Assembly (NCBI GenBank): GCA_020345785.1
Contig: CP070771.1
Coordinates: forward strand, 4,171,990-4,179,699
Origin: Desulfobacterales bacterium
Lineage (GTDB): Bacteria > Desulfobacterota > Desulfobacteria > Desulfobacterales > JAFDCJ01
Length of the DNA stretch: 7,710 nucleotides
Reading direction: 5' to 3'
In this document: piece by piece, positions 1 to 7,504 of the stretch
Layout of the letters: the number at the start of each line of letters is the position of its first letter
Position numbering within the stretch: position 1 is the first letter of the stretch
The notes under the pieces: generated by a model
What the model saw: the letters and a program-made list of their open reading frames with translations, nothing else
Databases searched by the model: none
Told to the model about the DNA's origin: nothing
Program-made: the position numbers and the translations under genes

Positions 1-80
1 GCCATCCTGTCCCGTCGCAGTCACGCTGCAAGCGTGACGAAGTCGGACATGTCCGACGAAACTTCAGCGAAGCTGGAAGC
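1..80. repeat. Cluster of three consecutive hairpins at the left edge
   Basis: Three inverted repeats follow one another with almost no spacing. The first has an 8-bp perfect stem (20-27 with 31-38, GTCACGCT/AGCGTGAC) and a 3-nt loop. The second is a perfect 16-bp palindrome at 42-57 (GTCGGACATGTCCGAC). The third pairs 62-68 with 72-79 around a GAA loop with one bulged base. They lie directly past the stop codon of the DUF2062 gene, so on its transcript they could slow RNA polymerase or protect the 3' end. Only a TTT follows the first hairpin read by that transcript, so this is not a textbook intrinsic terminator. The compact GC-rich hairpin series looks like a REP/BIME-type extragenic element. 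Seen: the inverted repeats. Inferred: any role. Confidence 0.6.
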
Positions 81-98
81 CCTCAGCGCAACGGCTGG

Positions 99-716
99 TC
101 ATCTGTCCTCTGTTCTCCGGCCACCGTCCCCCACCCTATGGATCTTGCGCTCAAGCACTTTCTTTTTGACTTTCTCTTTGGTGCCTGCCAGTTTGGCTTT
201 TTGCCGGGCGAGTTTTTCCTTGACATCCTTCTGGTATTTTTCCACGGCCGCGTAAGACAGATAATAACTGGCAACGGCTAACGGCAAACCGATTATCGCA
301 CCGCCCACCGTCATGGCCCCAAATGCCCGGGGTGCTTTTTGAAGCATCGCCTTGAGCGTGCTCCAGGTGGGACTTAACGACATATTGAACACCGGATCCA
401 GGCTCATCAACTTGGCACCGGTGAGATAGGTAACGCCATAAATTACGGGGGCCGTCAGCGGATTTGAGATCCAGACACCGACGGCGGCGGAGAGTTTACT
501 CCACTTAAATAGGGCCGCCAGAAAGACGGCAATGGGCGTCTGTACGCCCATGGTTGGCGTCATCCCGACAAAGATTCCGAGAGCAAATCCCAGTGCAACC
601 TCCCGCGGTGCACCTCTGATCCGAATGAATCTTTCATAAACCCTGCGAATAATGCCGACCAGGTTTTCCTTCGGGACCGCTTTTATTTCTATTTGTTTAT
701 CCGATGTGTCGACCAA
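99..716 (-). CDS. DUF2062 family membrane protein
   Basis: A 205-residue protein matching the DUF2062 family, whose biochemical role is not established as far as I know. Residues 38-105 carry the family core: a hydrophobic helix with ALGFALGIFVGMTP, then GVQTPIAVFLAALF, then the WISNPLTAPVIYG segment. A further hydrophobic stretch lies at about 131-157. This predicts three to four inner-membrane helices. The tail (158-192) is a lysine-rich, probably cytoplasmic helix. The start codon is TTG (716-714), supported by GGAG seven bases upstream; the nearby ATG at 723-721 is in another frame and stops after eight codons. It is downstream of the MscK-type channel gene with a 158-nt gap, so it may have its own promoter, though I see no clear one. 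The last residues (GDGGRRTEDR) are encoded by purine-rich, repeat-like DNA and may be a late addition. Family call is firm, function unknown. Confidence 0.88.
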   Translation of the reverse strand: MVDTSDKQIEIKAVPKENLVGIIRRVYERFIRIRGAPREVALGFALGIFVGMTPTMGVQTPIAVFLAALFKWSKLSAAVGVWISNPLTAPVIYGVTYLTGAKLMSLDPVFNMSLSPTWSTLKAMLQKAPRAFGAMTVGGAIIGLPLAVASYYLSYAAVEKYQKDVKEKLARQKAKLAGTKEKVKKKVLERKIHRVGDGGRRTEDR

Positions 717-723
717 TTATCAT

Positions 724-727
724 CTCC
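724..727 (-). promoter_or_regulatory. Ribosome binding site supporting a TTG start
   Basis: On the minus strand GGAG stands seven bases before the TTG at 716-714, the normal spacing. It directly abuts the out-of-frame ATG at 723-721, leaving no spacer, so it cannot serve that codon. This is the main reason for choosing TTG as the start of the DUF2062 gene. Confidence 0.55.
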
Positions 728-754
728 GTTACGCAAAACAGCCGTGTAAAGAAT

Positions 755-773
755 CCTGGCCCGATGAACCAGG
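755..773. terminator. Weak inverted repeat between the channel gene and the DUF2062 gene
   Basis: CCTGG (755-759) pairs with CCAGG (769-773) around a 9-nt loop. On the minus strand it is followed by ATTCTTT, and on the plus strand by TTTTG. Both tracts are short and the stem is only five pairs, so at best it is a weak terminator or attenuator about 100 nt past the channel stop codon. The rest of the 717-874 gap holds only two more small inverted repeats (823-838 and 855-874) and no clear promoter. Confidence 0.22.
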
Positions 774-874
774 TTTTGTACGGTAAAAAATTCACACCGC
801 CGCCCTTTAGATATCATTTTTCGATAGTTTCCGCTATCCAGTTCGACCGTATTTGGTTGTTTTTGGACGCAACC

Positions 875-3800
875 CTAGCTGGCCGTTACCACCCGGACCT
901 CCAGCGGTCCGATCTGATCAAGATGCACATCGCGCTGCGGGAAGGAAATGGTGACACCTGCCTTGCGGAATTCTTGGTCAACGGTTTGGTTGAGTTTGTG
1001 CAGCATGGGGATCCAGTCATTGATGCCGTTGATAAAAACCCGCAATTCGAAATTAAGGCTGTTGTCCCCGAAGCCGAGAAAGACGGCCTGCGGTTCCGGC
1101 TGGCGGAGAACCAGCGAGTTGGCTTTGGCCGCCTTGAGCATCAATTCCTCGGCTAAATTCGTATCTGAACCGTAAGCGATGCCGATGGGAATTTTTATGC
1201 GGATGACATTGTCCGACAGGGACCAGTTGATCAACCTACCGGTGATGAATTCCTTGTTGGGAACGATGAGTTCTTTGCGATCCCAATCCATGACGGTGGT
1301 GGCCCGGATTTGGATGCGGGTGACGGTTCCGCTGACATCCCCGATGGTGACCGTATCACCGATGCGAAACGGCCGCTCAAAAAGGACAATCAGGCCGCAG
1401 ATGAAATTGGCCACGATCTCCTGCAGCCCGAAGCCGACGCCCACACCCAGGGCGGCAATCAGCCACTGGATGCTGGACCATTTAATGCCGATAACCGTAA
1501 ATGCGACCACTATCCCGATAGCGGTGATCATATAGTTGAATATCGTGGAAATCGCATGGCGCAATCCGGCATCCACTGGGAACCAGTTCAACAGAATGAT
1601 TTCCAACAGGCTGGGCAGATTTTTTGCGGCAACCACGGTGACCATGGCCACGATGACAGCAATCATCAGATCGGCGAGGGTAATCGGAACGATGGTGCGG
1701 ACCCCTTCCACCTCGCTGCTGTAGCTCCAGAGTTGGACATTCTCTAAAAAGTTCAGCGCCGGCAGCACATTGGCCCAAATCAGCCAAAGTCCGATCAAGG
1801 CTGAAAAGAACATCAAGGTTCTCAACAGCGCGCGGTTTTTCTCATAAATTTGATCGAGATTTATCTCCGGCTCTTCAATGCTGACGCCTTCACCTTCACC
1901 GGCTCCGGCTGTCTCCTCTTTTTCCGGTTTTTCGGCCCGGGCTGCTGTTTTACGTCTGATTTCCTCAAAGGCCAGGCGGCGCTGGGTGATAAACAACCAC
2001 CGCAGCACGAGATCCTTCACTATAATCAATCCGAGTATAAGAGCGATGGTTTCGCCCAATCGCAGGTACAGGGCAAAGGCCGAGTAGTAGTAGCCTATAC
2101 CGGCTAAAACAGCCAGCACCAGGGGCACCCCGACGGCCAGCGGATACCAGATGAATCTCAAACGCACCAGCCATCCTTCTCGACGGCGGCGGGTCAACAT
2201 CGAAACGATCTCACCGGAAAAGCGCAGCATGTAGGCAGCCCACAGGGAAAATCCCGCCATGAGAGCGATCAAGGCCAGGCGTCCCAGCGAATCCGTATAG
2301 ACGGCATCGTTTTTGGTTTGAACGGCGATGATGGTAAAGCTCATTGTCACCAGTAAAAGGATAAACCATTGCAGGCTGTGCCGCAGGGATCTCCTCACGC
2401 TCTCCGGCCACTTGAAATGCACCTTGGCAACGCCTTCCTTCCAACAAAACTCGTACATTAACAGTCCGCCGGCCAGGGTCTGGGCGGCAAAAATGAGGCC
2501 GTTGGCCACCACCTGGCTAAAATCCTGCGACGACGGCAGTTTTACCAGCTGCCAGCCCGCAAATAGCATCAACAGCGGCCAGCCGAGGGCCACCCGACCG
2601 GTCAGCGCCAGGGCTCTGAGTGTCAGGATAAAAGAGTCGGTTTTTACGGAGTAGACCCTGCGGGCGACCCGCGACAGATCCTGGTGAGCCCGCTGCCGCA
2701 GACCCATAAAGACAAATGAAATCAGCAGCGCCAGCATCCAAATGAGCGGATTGCGCATGATGGACCGCTGCCAATCCTGGACAACCTGCCACCAGTTCAG
2801 CGGACTTAGCAGCCATTGCAACACTTCAGGCAAATTGCGCAGGTCCTGCAGGCCGACACTCTTGGCACTGCGAATCCACAGCAGATGTTCATCCAAAAAA
2901 CGGGCTTCTTCTTCGGCTTTGGCGGCCACCTGCTGCTCTATAAATTCAAGGCTCTGCAGGTTTTTGAAGAGTCGCTGGCATCCGGTCTGCAATTTTCTCA
3001 CCAATTCGCGCCGGTCAGTGAGCAGGCGGCGCAGTTCGGTTTTCAATACTTCGGTGTCCGTGCCCGACGGGAGGGTTTGGCGCTGTATAATGCGATCCAT
3101 GGCCAGGTCCGGATCCGCCAGTTCCCGGCGCTGCCGCTCGAGGTCCAGTTGGATCGAACGGATTTCGCCCATTTGCACCTGGCGCCGGTTCGAATTTCGG
3201 CGGAAGTTTGCGATGCTCGGCAAACCCCGGCGCTGCTCGCGCAGGGCCAGTCCAATGGTTTCGGTGTGCATAGGATATTTAACCTGCTCCCGGGCCAGAG
3301 CAAACTCCTCTTCTATTTGTTTCAACTGGGCCTGTTTGAGCTTGAGGCTTTCAGCGACTTGGGCTTCTTCCGCGGTAACCTTTTCCAGCATTTTTCCCAG
3401 CTCGATATTGACATCAAATTGCTTTTGAATGTCCGGCGGCAAATCCACCGCAATATTTTTGGCTTGCTCGGCAACTGCAAGGTCTTGCTTGGCTTCCAGT
3501 TCGCGAATCCGTTGGACCTCGGCCTGCCAGCTTTTTACCAAGGATTCCTGCCGGGCAACCTTGCGGGCTGCCAGGTCGCGTTCAGCCGCGACAAGGGCTG
3601 TCAGAGCGTCATGGTTTGCGAGGCGGCTTTCAAATGTATTGATCTCCGTTTCGATTCGCGATTGTTCGGCCGACAACGCGACCTGCCGCGCTTTCGTCAC
3701 CGGCAGCGGCTCATCCGGCGCGGAACCTGCTTTCAATTCTTCGCCAATCTCCATTAAGCGCTTTTTTGCATTGGCAATTTCCTGCGGCAGATTTGCGGGC

Positions 3801-4321
3801 TGTTCCTTCAAGCTCTTTAACTGTTCGCTCAGCTTGTTCAAATCGTTGCCCGCATCGGATAAATCCACTTCCATCTTCCTCAGATGCTGTTCTATTTGAT
3901 CGGGCTTCATTTTGCCGGCGGCGGCAACAACATCATCCGGGGGCGTTAGAGGGCGATCCAGCTCCGCTTCAATCGCCTTGATGCGCTCGGGGGCAGCCTT
4001 AGCCCTCTGTCTGACATTCTCGGTTTCATCTCTCAGCTGGGCTTCGCGTTCGCGGAAGAGGATCGCTCGATCCAGATAACTCAAAACGCTTTTTTTAACA
4101 TCTTCCGCCAGATCGCCGGCATTTTCAGCGGCAGAACGCCACTTCTTCAATTCATCCAGGCGCATGCCGGCGGGCGCTTCAGCTCCGATCCCGGAATTAC
4201 CGGCTCCGGCAGCGCCTTGATTTTCTCTTTGCGATATCGATTTTTCCGGGACTGTTGTGATGACAATTACGGCAAGTACAGCAGCCGCCAATTTCAGGGA
4301 GGGTTTCATCATTTTATTCAT
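875..4321 (-). CDS. Large mechanosensitive channel, MscS superfamily, MscK/MscM type
   Basis: An inner-membrane channel of 1148 residues, close to the length of E. coli MscK (KefA) and MscM (YjeP), expected to open on membrane tension and release solutes during osmotic downshock. Residues 1-30 look like a signal peptide. Residues 53-490 form long, charged, heptad-rich helices, the periplasmic region of this subfamily. About 11 membrane helices follow (near 524-541, 563-595, 603-624, 650-667, 680-700, 724-746, 755-778, 833-853, 882-900, 923-946, 952-983). The last is the pore helix, GVGVGFGLQEIVANF, followed by the signature FERPFRIGDTV and the beta domain with DWDRKELIVPNKEFITG. An acidic glycine-rich loop lies at 795-820. 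The C-terminal domain (IAYGSD onward) resembles MscM more than MscK from memory, so I give no symbol. The ATG is 27 nt after the protease stop, without a clear ribosome binding site; ATGs at codons 4 and 5 are alternatives. Confidence 0.93.
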   Translation of the reverse strand: MNKMMKPSLKLAAAVLAVIVITTVPEKSISQRENQGAAGAGNSGIGAEAPAGMRLDELKKWRSAAENAGDLAEDVKKSVLSYLDRAILFREREAQLRDETENVRQRAKAAPERIKAIEAELDRPLTPPDDVVAAAGKMKPDQIEQHLRKMEVDLSDAGNDLNKLSEQLKSLKEQPANLPQEIANAKKRLMEIGEELKAGSAPDEPLPVTKARQVALSAEQSRIETEINTFESRLANHDALTALVAAERDLAARKVARQESLVKSWQAEVQRIRELEAKQDLAVAEQAKNIAVDLPPDIQKQFDVNIELGKMLEKVTAEEAQVAESLKLKQAQLKQIEEEFALAREQVKYPMHTETIGLALREQRRGLPSIANFRRNSNRRQVQMGEIRSIQLDLERQRRELADPDLAMDRIIQRQTLPSGTDTEVLKTELRRLLTDRRELVRKLQTGCQRLFKNLQSLEFIEQQVAAKAEEEARFLDEHLLWIRSAKSVGLQDLRNLPEVLQWLLSPLNWWQVVQDWQRSIMRNPLIWMLALLISFVFMGLRQRAHQDLSRVARRVYSVKTDSFILTLRALALTGRVALGWPLLMLFAGWQLVKLPSSQDFSQVVANGLIFAAQTLAGGLLMYEFCWKEGVAKVHFKWPESVRRSLRHSLQWFILLLVTMSFTIIAVQTKNDAVYTDSLGRLALIALMAGFSLWAAYMLRFSGEIVSMLTRRRREGWLVRLRFIWYPLAVGVPLVLAVLAGIGYYYSAFALYLRLGETIALILGLIIVKDLVLRWLFITQRRLAFEEIRRKTAARAEKPEKEETAGAGEGEGVSIEEPEINLDQIYEKNRALLRTLMFFSALIGLWLIWANVLPALNFLENVQLWSYSSEVEGVRTIVPITLADLMIAVIVAMVTVVAAKNLPSLLEIILLNWFPVDAGLRHAISTIFNYMITAIGIVVAFTVIGIKWSSIQWLIAALGVGVGFGLQEIVANFICGLIVLFERPFRIGDTVTIGDVSGTVTRIQIRATTVMDWDRKELIVPNKEFITGRLINWSLSDNVIRIKIPIGIAYGSDTNLAEELMLKAAKANSLVLRQPEPQAVFLGFGDNSLNFELRVFINGINDWIPMLHKLNQTVDQEFRKAGVTISFPQRDVHLDQIGPLEVRVVTAS

Positions 4322-4348
4322 CCAGGATTTTTTAGCTTTTCGATGGAG

Positions 4349-6844
4349 TTAATCTTGGCGTCGTTGCGTCTTTGCGAGTCCGCCTCGGTGGTTCGGTTCC
4401 GACTGACCTTTCCCCTCTTCGTCCGCACCAAATTTCTGGATACCTTGTGCGAGTTCATCCAATTTACAATCAACCAGATAATTGATGGTTCCTGCAGGAT
4501 ATTTACCGTCGGCCTGTTTGGTGCCTGCCGCTTGGCCGGTAAGAATTTCGATGCCCTCATCAATACTTTTGACGGCATAAATTCTAAAACGCCCTTCTTT
4601 GACGGCTTCAACCACATCCTTGCGCAGCATGAGATCCTTGACATTGCTCTGGGGAATCATCACGCCCTGACGGCCGTTGAGTCCTTTGTGGCGGCAGCAG
4701 TCGTAGAATCCCTCTATCTTCTGATTGACACCACCGATGGCCTGAACCTCTCCCTTTTGGTTGACGGAGCCGGTGACGGCGATGTCTTGCCTGATCGGCA
4801 CCTCCGCCAAACTGGAAAGCAGCGCGTAGATCTCGGTAGAAGAAGCACTGTCGCCGTCCACGCCGCTGTATGACTGCTCAAAGGCAATACTGGCGCTCAT
4901 GGCCAGGGGTTTGTCCTGGGCATATTTTTTCCGCAGATAGCCGCTTAGAATCAGAACGCCTTTGTCGTGGGTGTTGCCGGACAGGTCGGCCTCGCGTTCA
5001 ATATTAATGACCCCGGCGCGTCCCATGGATGTGGATGCCGTGATGCGGGAAGGTTTGCCGAACATGTAGTCACCCAGGGAGTAAATCGCCAAGCCGTTGA
5101 CCTGACCGACGACCTCGCCCTCAGTATCAATCATGAGGGTGCCGCGGTCGATCATCTCCTGCAGACGTTCCTCCACCAGATTGGATCGGAAGATTTTGGC
5201 GTCAATCGCCTGATGCACATGTCGGTCGCTGACGATCGATTCGTTGGCTTGGCGGGCCCAGAAGTCTGCTTCGCGAATCAAATCCGCGATGGCCGGAAAG
5301 GTTGTGGCAATTTTTTCCTGCCGGCCCGTCATCCGCACAGCCTGTTCAACGAGAGCCGCCACCGCTGTCCGGTCAAGCGGTTTCAACTGCTCTTCATCCG
5401 TAACCATCTTTATAAATTCCGCAAACTGCTGAATGTTCTGGTCGTTATTGGCCATGGCAGAGTCGAAGTCGGCCCTGACTTTAAATATCTTTCCAAGGTC
5501 CTCGTCATAGTATCCAAGAAGCTGGTACAGAAAAGCATCACCGATCAATACGACTTTAACATTCAACTCAATGGGCTCCGGTTTTAAACCGGTGGTGGTA
5601 AAAAAATACATCGGATCGAAAGTCTGAATTTCAAGCTTCTTGCTTTTTAAAGCACGTTTCAAGGCCTGCCAGACGCCGGGTTCCATAATGGCGTCTTTGA
5701 GGTTAATGACGAGATACCCCCCGCTGGCCTTCACCAGCGAGCCGGCTTTGATCCTGCTGTAATCCGTTCGCCAGACACCGCTGCGGTCCACCACGCGCTC
5801 GATGGCACCGAATATGTTGCGATAGGTAGGATATTCTTCGATAATAACCGGTGGACTCTTACGCTGGCTATTGTCCACCAGCAAGTTAACACCGTAGGGT
5901 TGAAACATGTCGACATCGGGCATGATCGCCGGCAGCCCTGGAATTTGAATGGGACTCTGAGGACTGAATATTTTTAGGTTATCGGCCATGTCTTCCAGCA
6001 TATCCTGCAGATATTGCTTCACCTTCTCGTTGCGGAATTTTTGTGAGAGCGTTGCCGCCAAATCGGAAGCGGTTTTCATGAAGGTTGCGCGATCCATTTT
6101 TTCAAGTTTTTGCGACACCTCTTTTTGAAGATCTCTTATTTCCAGAAAAATTTGATCGATTTGATTGCGCAGGGTGGCGTGCTTTTGCTTTATTTCCTCG
6201 AATTCCGCTTTAGGAAACCGCCCTTTTTCCGCCATCAGCTCGAGCTGTTCAATGGGGACCGGCTTATCGTCAACCAGCGGCATTACTTCCGGCCTTTTGA
6301 ACTGTCCCATTTGTACGTCGACAATCGCAAAGCCCTCTTCCTTTACTTTCTGATCCAGTGATTTAAAAAAGCCGCTCGCCTGGCGTTCGTAGGTTTCCGT
6401 AATTTCCTTTTTCATATTGATGTATTCCTGACTCTCGAACAGCTGCGGAATTTCTTTGTGCAGCGTATCGACCAGCCATTTGACATCGCGTTTGAAAGTA
6501 GATCCGACTCCGCCGGGCAGACGAATTAATAAAGGAGATTCGGGATCTTTGAAGCAGTTGACGTAGCAAAGATCGTCAGGCGCCTGGTCTTTTTTAGACA
6601 TCTCCTCCAGCAGTCGTTTGACCGTCGCCATTCTGCCCGATCCTGCAGCTCCTGTGACGAAAACATTGTAGCCGGGTTTATCCATATTAATGCCGAAGCG
6701 AAAGGCTTGCACACCTCTATGCTGGCCGATGATTTCCTTGAGCGGTGTGAGATCTTCGGTTGTTTCAAATGAAAGTGTGGCAGGATCCAGTCGCCATCGA
6801 AGTTTCTCGACAGGAACCTCAGTGGACGATGTTGCTTGGGACAT
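4349..6844 (-). CDS. Lon-family (S16) protease with AAA+-like domain, LonB/LonC type
   Basis: An 831-residue cytoplasmic protease of the family annotated as AAA-family/Lon-like, expected to degrade damaged or regulatory proteins. Order: an N-terminal AAA+-like part with a P-loop at 63-71 (VTGAAGSGR); a long helical insertion (about 135-290) with coiled-coil character; the rest of the AAA+-like part (GGYLVINLKDA at 375-385, VVLIGDAFLY at 431-440, KVRADFD at 455-461); a small helical lid (480-560); and the protease domain (565-770). Ser666 in GVDGDSASS and Lys709 in IGGVNQK form the catalytic dyad, 43 residues apart as in E. coli Lon (Ser679/Lys722). The P-loop lysine is arginine and the Walker B acidic pair is not evident, so ATPase activity is doubtful. 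There is no Lon N-terminal substrate domain. AGGAGG (6850-6855) lies five bases before the ATG. The last dozen residues come from repeat-like DNA. The channel gene follows 27 nt downstream. Confidence 0.93.
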   Translation of the reverse strand: MSQATSSTEVPVEKLRWRLDPATLSFETTEDLTPLKEIIGQHRGVQAFRFGINMDKPGYNVFVTGAAGSGRMATVKRLLEEMSKKDQAPDDLCYVNCFKDPESPLLIRLPGGVGSTFKRDVKWLVDTLHKEIPQLFESQEYINMKKEITETYERQASGFFKSLDQKVKEEGFAIVDVQMGQFKRPEVMPLVDDKPVPIEQLELMAEKGRFPKAEFEEIKQKHATLRNQIDQIFLEIRDLQKEVSQKLEKMDRATFMKTASDLAATLSQKFRNEKVKQYLQDMLEDMADNLKIFSPQSPIQIPGLPAIMPDVDMFQPYGVNLLVDNSQRKSPPVIIEEYPTYRNIFGAIERVVDRSGVWRTDYSRIKAGSLVKASGGYLVINLKDAIMEPGVWQALKRALKSKKLEIQTFDPMYFFTTTGLKPEPIELNVKVVLIGDAFLYQLLGYYDEDLGKIFKVRADFDSAMANNDQNIQQFAEFIKMVTDEEQLKPLDRTAVAALVEQAVRMTGRQEKIATTFPAIADLIREADFWARQANESIVSDRHVHQAIDAKIFRSNLVEERLQEMIDRGTLMIDTEGEVVGQVNGLAIYSLGDYMFGKPSRITASTSMGRAGVINIEREADLSGNTHDKGVLILSGYLRKKYAQDKPLAMSASIAFEQSYSGVDGDSASSTEIYALLSSLAEVPIRQDIAVTGSVNQKGEVQAIGGVNQKIEGFYDCCRHKGLNGRQGVMIPQSNVKDLMLRKDVVEAVKEGRFRIYAVKSIDEGIEILTGQAAGTKQADGKYPAGTINYLVDCKLDELAQGIQKFGADEEGKGQSEPNHRGGLAKTQRRQD
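4353..4376. repeat. Three tandem imperfect 8-mers at the end of the protease gene
   Basis: On the minus strand the DNA reads CGCAAAGA, CGCAACGA, CGCCAAGA, three adjacent octamers differing by one or two bases from one another. They encode the final residues AKTQRRQD of the protease and run up to its TAA stop. The DNA just before (encoding EPNHRGGL) resembles the ACCACNGAGGC-style sequence often found beside such CGCAAAGA repeats between genes; that resemblance is from memory. Confidence 0.6.
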
Positions 6845-6906
6845 TTTTCCCTCCTTCTTTGATCAATTTCATATAGGTAGTCACAGTTTCAAGGCTTCCC
6901 GCTGCA

Positions 6907-6971
6907 GGCCGGATTCAGTTTTACTTCTGTTCGGATAGGCCGGAGCATCTGAATCTAGCGTCTCGGCCGGA
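6907..6971. repeat. Triple GGCCGGA motif with an inverted repeat in the hsp20-protease spacer
   Basis: GGCCGGA occurs at 6907-6913, 6938-6944 and 6965-6971. Overlapping this, GATTCAG (6912-6918) and CTGAATC (6949-6955) are a perfect 7-bp inverted repeat around a 30-nt loop. The spacer 6845-6999 otherwise shows only the ribosome binding site of the protease gene and a NotI-like palindrome GCGGCCGC (6993-7000) at the hsp20 stop. No T-rich terminator is seen. The motifs could be protein binding sites or chance in GC-rich spacer DNA. Confidence 0.35.
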
Positions 6972-6999
6972 AATAAGATATACTGCGCGCACGCGGCCG

Positions 7000-7446
7000 C
7001 TATTGAACTTCAATTTTGACACCGCGCGCCTCAACCGGCCTGCATTTCGGCAAAACAATCTCCAATATGCCGTCCTTGTAAGTAGCTTTCACATCCGCGG
7101 TTATGATGCGGCAGGGAAGCGAAATTGATCTTGAAAAAGATTGTGATCTTTTTGCTACCCGTTCATAGTTTTCTCCTTGCTCAACGCTTTCGTCGCGTAT
7201 TTCTCCGCGAAGGATCAGAGAGTCATCCGTAACAGAGACGTGCATGTCTTCCGGCTTCATGCCCGGCAGTTCGGCTCTCAGTGTTACCGTGTTCTCCGTT
7301 TCGGACAAATCCAGGGAAAAAGGTTCGGCAGGCTCCAGCAGGAAACGGGGGACCCCGAACTCCCGGCGGAACCTCCTAAAAAGGTGGTCGATATCACGGC
7401 GCAGCCGGTCGATCTCCTGTTTTCGCCACACGATTAATTCGGTCAT
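7000..7446 (-). CDS. Hsp20/alpha-crystallin small heat-shock protein
   Basis: A 148-residue small heat-shock protein, an ATP-independent cytoplasmic chaperone that assembles into oligomers and holds unfolding proteins for refolding or degradation. The N-terminal arm (1-41) is a basic amphipathic helix, with DRLRRDIDHLFRRF. The alpha-crystallin domain covers about 42-138: PFSLDLSETENTVTLRAELPG, then the strand region LILRGEIRDES, then RSISLPCRI, then the hallmark DGILEIVLPK (125-134). The C-terminal tail ends with IEV (145-147), matching the I-x-I/V motif that links dimers into oligomers. Length is normal for bacteria. AGGAGGT (7453-7459) six bases before the ATG is a strong ribosome binding site. 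Neither a CIRCE operator nor a convincing sigma-32 promoter lies upstream, so heat regulation is unproven. The protease gene follows after 155 nt and would be a logical partner. Confidence 0.95.
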   Translation of the reverse strand: MTELIVWRKQEIDRLRRDIDHLFRRFRREFGVPRFLLEPAEPFSLDLSETENTVTLRAELPGMKPEDMHVSVTDDSLILRGEIRDESVEQGENYERVAKRSQSFSRSISLPCRIITADVKATYKDGILEIVLPKCRPVEARGVKIEVQ

Positions 7447-7504
7447 CGACAGACCTCCTTTTTGTTTGTTTTGGGCATTTGAGTATTGAGATTTTGTATT
7501 TGTT

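Noticed and set aside
697..723. Eight-codon ATG open frame overlapping the start of the DUF2062 gene
   Set aside because: The only nearby ribosome binding site touches its ATG with no spacer, so initiation there is unlikely; a leader peptide role has no other support.
823..874. Small inverted repeats GATAG/CTATC (823-838) and GGTTG/CAACC (855-874) as terminators of the channel gene
   Set aside because: Stems are only five pairs and neither is followed by a T-run on the minus strand.
2816..3757. Plus-strand open frame of 313 codons
   Set aside because: It lies entirely antisense to the coiled-coil region of the channel gene, has no recognisable domain and lacks a plausible ribosome binding site; it is a by-product of codon bias in the real gene.
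4217..4873. Plus-strand open frame of 218 codons spanning the channel start and protease end
   Set aside because: It is antisense to two well-supported genes and shows no family features.
6871..6893. Possible sigma-32 promoter (CTTGAAA ... CCTATAT, minus strand) ahead of the protease gene
   Set aside because: The spacing between the two elements is about 9 bases rather than the usual 13 or so, and the second element poorly matches CCCCAT. As a sigma-70 promoter the spacer (11) is also too short.
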